DNA of 64,000 nt from JAADJA01 sp963840975 (GTDB taxonomy: Bacteria > Bacteroidota > Bacteroidia > Bacteroidales > JAADJA01). The first letter of the stretch is position 1; each line of letters starts with the position of its first letter. Below the pieces are notes generated by a model. That model was not told the origin of the DNA and did not search any database. It was given only the letters and a program-made list of their open reading frames with translations. The stretch covers positions 122,616 to 186,615 of the forward strand of contig CAWJBC010000003.1 in assembly GCA_963840975.1 (NCBI GenBank), written 5' to 3'. Below, piece after piece: positions 61,473-64,000 of the stretch. The position numbers and the translations under genes were made by a program.

Positions 61473-63947
61473 ATGAAAAAGATTTTACCACTGGTTTTAA
61501 TTGTCTTTGCCCTATATGGGCACAAAATTTTTGCTCAGGGTAATGCACCTGTTTCAACAATAGGAACAGTTACCGTAACCGGGTCTACAGCAACAGTAAA
61601 CATTACAGCCACAGACTTTACCGATATTGGGAGTTGTAATTTGCAGTTGTTATATGATCCTGCAGTCGCAATCTGCACAAGTGTGGCCAAAGGAGCACTT
61701 TTACCAGGGGGATTAGCAACGAACATTGCGACACCAGGTTTAATCAGGTTTGGCTGGTATACCTATCCGGGACTTACCTTACCAGACAACTCAGTTATTT
61801 TTGTTCTTACATTTACCAGGGTTTCTTATGGAACAACCTTGATCTCATTTGATGATACATATGACGACCGGCAGTGGAGTAACGGCAATTCCATTACATT
61901 GAATGACCTTCCATTAGATACCTATTACATTGATGGATCACTGACTTTTCAGGGAGATGCCCCTATTACAATTGCCCCTTTTATGGCAACCTGTCCTGGA
62001 TCATCAATAAGTGTTCCTATTACAGTCCTTAATTTTAATACTATAGGAGTAATTTCATTGACGATGCAATATAATTCATCAGTTCTAACGTATCAATCAT
62101 ATACTAATACATCTGGCTTTCCGGATCTCCTGGCATCTAATCCCATTGCAGGATATATTACAATTTCCGGTTTTTCGACCACTACTGGTATAACATTGCC
62201 TGATAATGCTACTCTGATTACCCTGAACTTTACTTACCTCGGTGGAACCACCGACCTCACCTGGTATGATGATGGCACCTCATGCGAATATGGAGGACCA
62301 CCTTTAACCTATACTGTTTTAAATGATATTCCGGCATCCACCTATTACATCCCTGGTCAGATAAGCGAACTTTGTAATTCATACTGGACGGGAAATATTG
62401 ATGATGATTGGTTTAATTCAGGAAACTGGACCAATGGAATTCCCAGTACAACAAAAGATGCAATTGTCCCGGTTGTGGATCCGAACCCCTATCCGGTGAT
62501 TACCGGAAATGCTGATTGCAAAGAAGCCGATATAGCTGCGGCGGCAAGCATCACAATTGAAACCGCTGGCACGTTAACTGCCCACAATGATTTTAACAAT
62601 GATGGTTCCCTTATAATTAAATCCACCGCTACCGGTGATGGTTCCTTCATTGATAATGGAACAATAACCGGGTCAGGTTCTGCTTCCATCGAACGTTATC
62701 TGGAATCACAAAAATGGCATTTTGTTTCACCCCCCATTTCTGATGGTGTTTCAAATATTTTTTATGACATTTACCTTAGGTGGTACAACGAACAAAACGG
62801 ATCATGGAATTTCATTGTGCCCGTTGACATACCACTGACACCAATGAAAGGCTATGAAGCATGGGCAAGCGACTTTTATACCGGATCAACAACGGTCACC
62901 TATATTGGCAGCCTGAATACTGCTGTACAAAACAGCGGAAATCTAACTAACACATTAGGCCTGGGTAGTACAGGATATAATCTTGTCGGTAACCCCTACC
63001 CGAGTGCAATTGACTGGAATTCTCCGGAGGGCTGGAACAAGAACCATATTGATAATGCCATCTATTTCTGGAATCCTTACGCCGGACAATATGCCACATA
63101 TATCAACGGCAGTGGAACCAATGGCGGAACCAACATCATTCCATCAGGTCAGGGTTACTTTGTTCATGTTAATAATAATTTCTCAACCGGATCCCTGGAA
63201 GTCAATAATGAGGCAAGATTGCACCACAATCAGGCATTTCTGAAAAGCGGCAAGGAAATAGAAAATGCCTTTCTGAAACTCTATACTTATTCCGATTTAA
63301 GCCCATACAGTGATGAAACAATTATTCAATTCAACGAAAACGCTACAACGGCATTCGATAGTGATTTGGATGGTTACAAAATTGATGGCCTTGCTGAAGC
63401 TCCTGAATTTTATACCCAATCAGACGAATTAAGTAACCTTAGTGTGAATTCATTACCGGAATTAAACGGGGACATGACTATTCCATTATTTTTTAAAGCT
63501 GGTACCGATGGAATTTATACCATTTCCGCAGTTGATATTTTGAACTTCGCAGAAAAAACTGAAATCATTCTGGAGGACAAAAAAATTGACATAAAGATCA
63601 ATTTACGGGAGCAGGATTCATACATATTTTTTGCAACCGTGCTGGATGATTTAAACAGATTTAATTTGCACTTCCTTGATAATTCCTTCGGGACAAATGA
63701 GTATACAAATAGCAGCGGAATTCAGATTTTCGCGGCGGACGACCATATTTATTTAACGAATGTGAAAAATACAATGACCAAAGGGACAATTAACGTATTT
63801 GATATTTTAGGAAAGAACGTTTTAACAAAAGATATTTCATTCACTGGTAATTATCAATTATTGTTGGATCAACAGGGAATACTAATGGTTACTTTTTTTG
63901 ATAAATCTGAAGGTAAAACTTTCAAAAATAAGGTTATGCTTCATTAA
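61473..63947 (+). CDS. Two-cohesin surface protein with C-terminal T9SS-like domain
   Basis: 824 residues. Signal peptide 1-22. Two cohesin-like domains (about 23-155 and 160-300, 'IGVISLTMQYNSSVLTYQSY', 'LTWYDDGTSCEYGGPP') match 53546 and 59922. A carbohydrate-surface-like linker domain ('YWTGNIDDDWFNSGNWTNGIP', residues about 306-440, rich in 'G.L/I.I' strands) leads into a roughly 300-residue region common in Bacteroidota T9SS proteins ('GYNLVGNPYPSAIDW', 'YFWNPYAGQYATY', 'GQGYFVH'). The last 80 residues are a divergent T9SS type A domain ('IQIFAADDHIYLTN', 'VFDILGKNVLTKD', 'MVTFFDKSEGKTFKNKVML'). This 'NLVGNPYPSxIDW' architecture is typical of gliding/adhesion-type secreted proteins. It closes the surface-protein run and is followed by a terminator. 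Confidence 0.83.
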   Translation: MKKILPLVLIVFALYGHKIFAQGNAPVSTIGTVTVTGSTATVNITATDFTDIGSCNLQLLYDPAVAICTSVAKGALLPGGLATNIATPGLIRFGWYTYPGLTLPDNSVIFVLTFTRVSYGTTLISFDDTYDDRQWSNGNSITLNDLPLDTYYIDGSLTFQGDAPITIAPFMATCPGSSISVPITVLNFNTIGVISLTMQYNSSVLTYQSYTNTSGFPDLLASNPIAGYITISGFSTTTGITLPDNATLITLNFTYLGGTTDLTWYDDGTSCEYGGPPLTYTVLNDIPASTYYIPGQISELCNSYWTGNIDDDWFNSGNWTNGIPSTTKDAIVPVVDPNPYPVITGNADCKEADIAAAASITIETAGTLTAHNDFNNDGSLIIKSTATGDGSFIDNGTITGSGSASIERYLESQKWHFVSPPISDGVSNIFYDIYLRWYNEQNGSWNFIVPVDIPLTPMKGYEAWASDFYTGSTTVTYIGSLNTAVQNSGNLTNTLGLGSTGYNLVGNPYPSAIDWNSPEGWNKNHIDNAIYFWNPYAGQYATYINGSGTNGGTNIIPSGQGYFVHVNNNFSTGSLEVNNEARLHHNQAFLKSGKEIENAFLKLYTYSDLSPYSDETIIQFNENATTAFDSDLDGYKIDGLAEAPEFYTQSDELSNLSVNSLPELNGDMTIPLFFKAGTDGIYTISAVDILNFAEKTEIILEDKKIDIKINLREQDSYIFFATVLDDLNRFNLHFLDNSFGTNEYTNSSGIQIFAADDHIYLTNVKNTMTKGTINVFDILGKNVLTKDISFTGNYQLLLDQQGILMVTFFDKSEGKTFKNKVMLH

Positions 63948-63967
63948 TCCAATTACCGCCTCAAACA

Positions 63968-63998
63968 AAAAAACCCGGCCAATGCGACCGGGTTTTTT
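63968..63998 (+). terminator. Rho-independent terminator of the last gene
   Basis: AAAAAACCCGG and CCGGGTTTTTT form an 11-bp stem around a 9-base loop (CCAATGCGA), 20 bases past the stop. The T-tract on both strands makes it potentially bidirectional. Confidence 0.88.
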
Positions 63999-64000
63999 GT

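Overview
The window looks like a chromosome segment of an uncultured or lightly studied Bacteroidota (Bacteroidales or a related order). The evidence is internal. Many secreted proteins end in a type IX secretion (T9SS) type A sorting domain (PNP motif, then 'DI/LxGK', then 'GxYxxxL' and a basic tail). Start codons lack Shine-Dalgarno sequences. At least one promoter fits the Bacteroidota pattern TTTG-N19-TAnnTTTG. SprB-type repeats, YCF48/BNR propellers and right-handed beta-helices are abundant. No rRNA, tRNA, integrase, transposase or CRISPR array was seen.

Layout. 1-612: 3' end of a P-loop ATPase. 613-1253: array of palindromic repeats and a terminator. 1254-3362 (minus strand): Omp28-like surface protein. 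3742-5241: secreted protein with an HTSHG motif. 5488-8378: LytS/LytR-type two-component pair. 8493-12697: two-gene unit of secreted propeller proteins. 12707-12939: beta-helix gene remnant. 13081-13572: small LytTR regulator. 13608-22258: two large surface-protein genes broken by frameshifts or stops. 22966-25908: outer-membrane barrel and sialidase-like protein. 26140-30239: PAS/GAF histidine kinase with an NtrC-type regulator. 30737-31087: degenerate receiver. 31593-46922: a 15.3-kb giant adhesin locus (about 5,100 codons) with several frame breaks. 47007-63947: five more surface proteins on the same strand.

How it may work together. Two regulatory modules sit next to surface-protein genes. 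The LytTR module has a candidate operator: a 34-bp sequence made of two 12-bp direct repeats with a 21-bp period, present exactly twice, upstream of the 8493-12697 unit and upstream of the small LytTR gene. The NtrC-type module is followed by two tandem 16-17-bp palindromes and a weak sigma-54-like promoter ahead of the degenerate receiver and the giant adhesin.

The surface proteins share a small set of modules: about 16 cohesin-like domains, dockerin-like calcium loops, beta-helices, SprB and PKD/Ig-like repeats, and two alternative C-terminal ends. One end is the usual T9SS type A domain. The other is a roughly 215-residue module ending in two EF-hand-like loops, present four times and never together with a type A domain. 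The best candidate for an undescribed system is this set: a T9SS-exported, cohesin/dockerin-like surface assembly with two interchangeable C-terminal sorting modules. Frame breaks are concentrated in these surface genes, while the regulatory genes are intact; sequencing error, decay and phase variation cannot be separated from the sequence alone.
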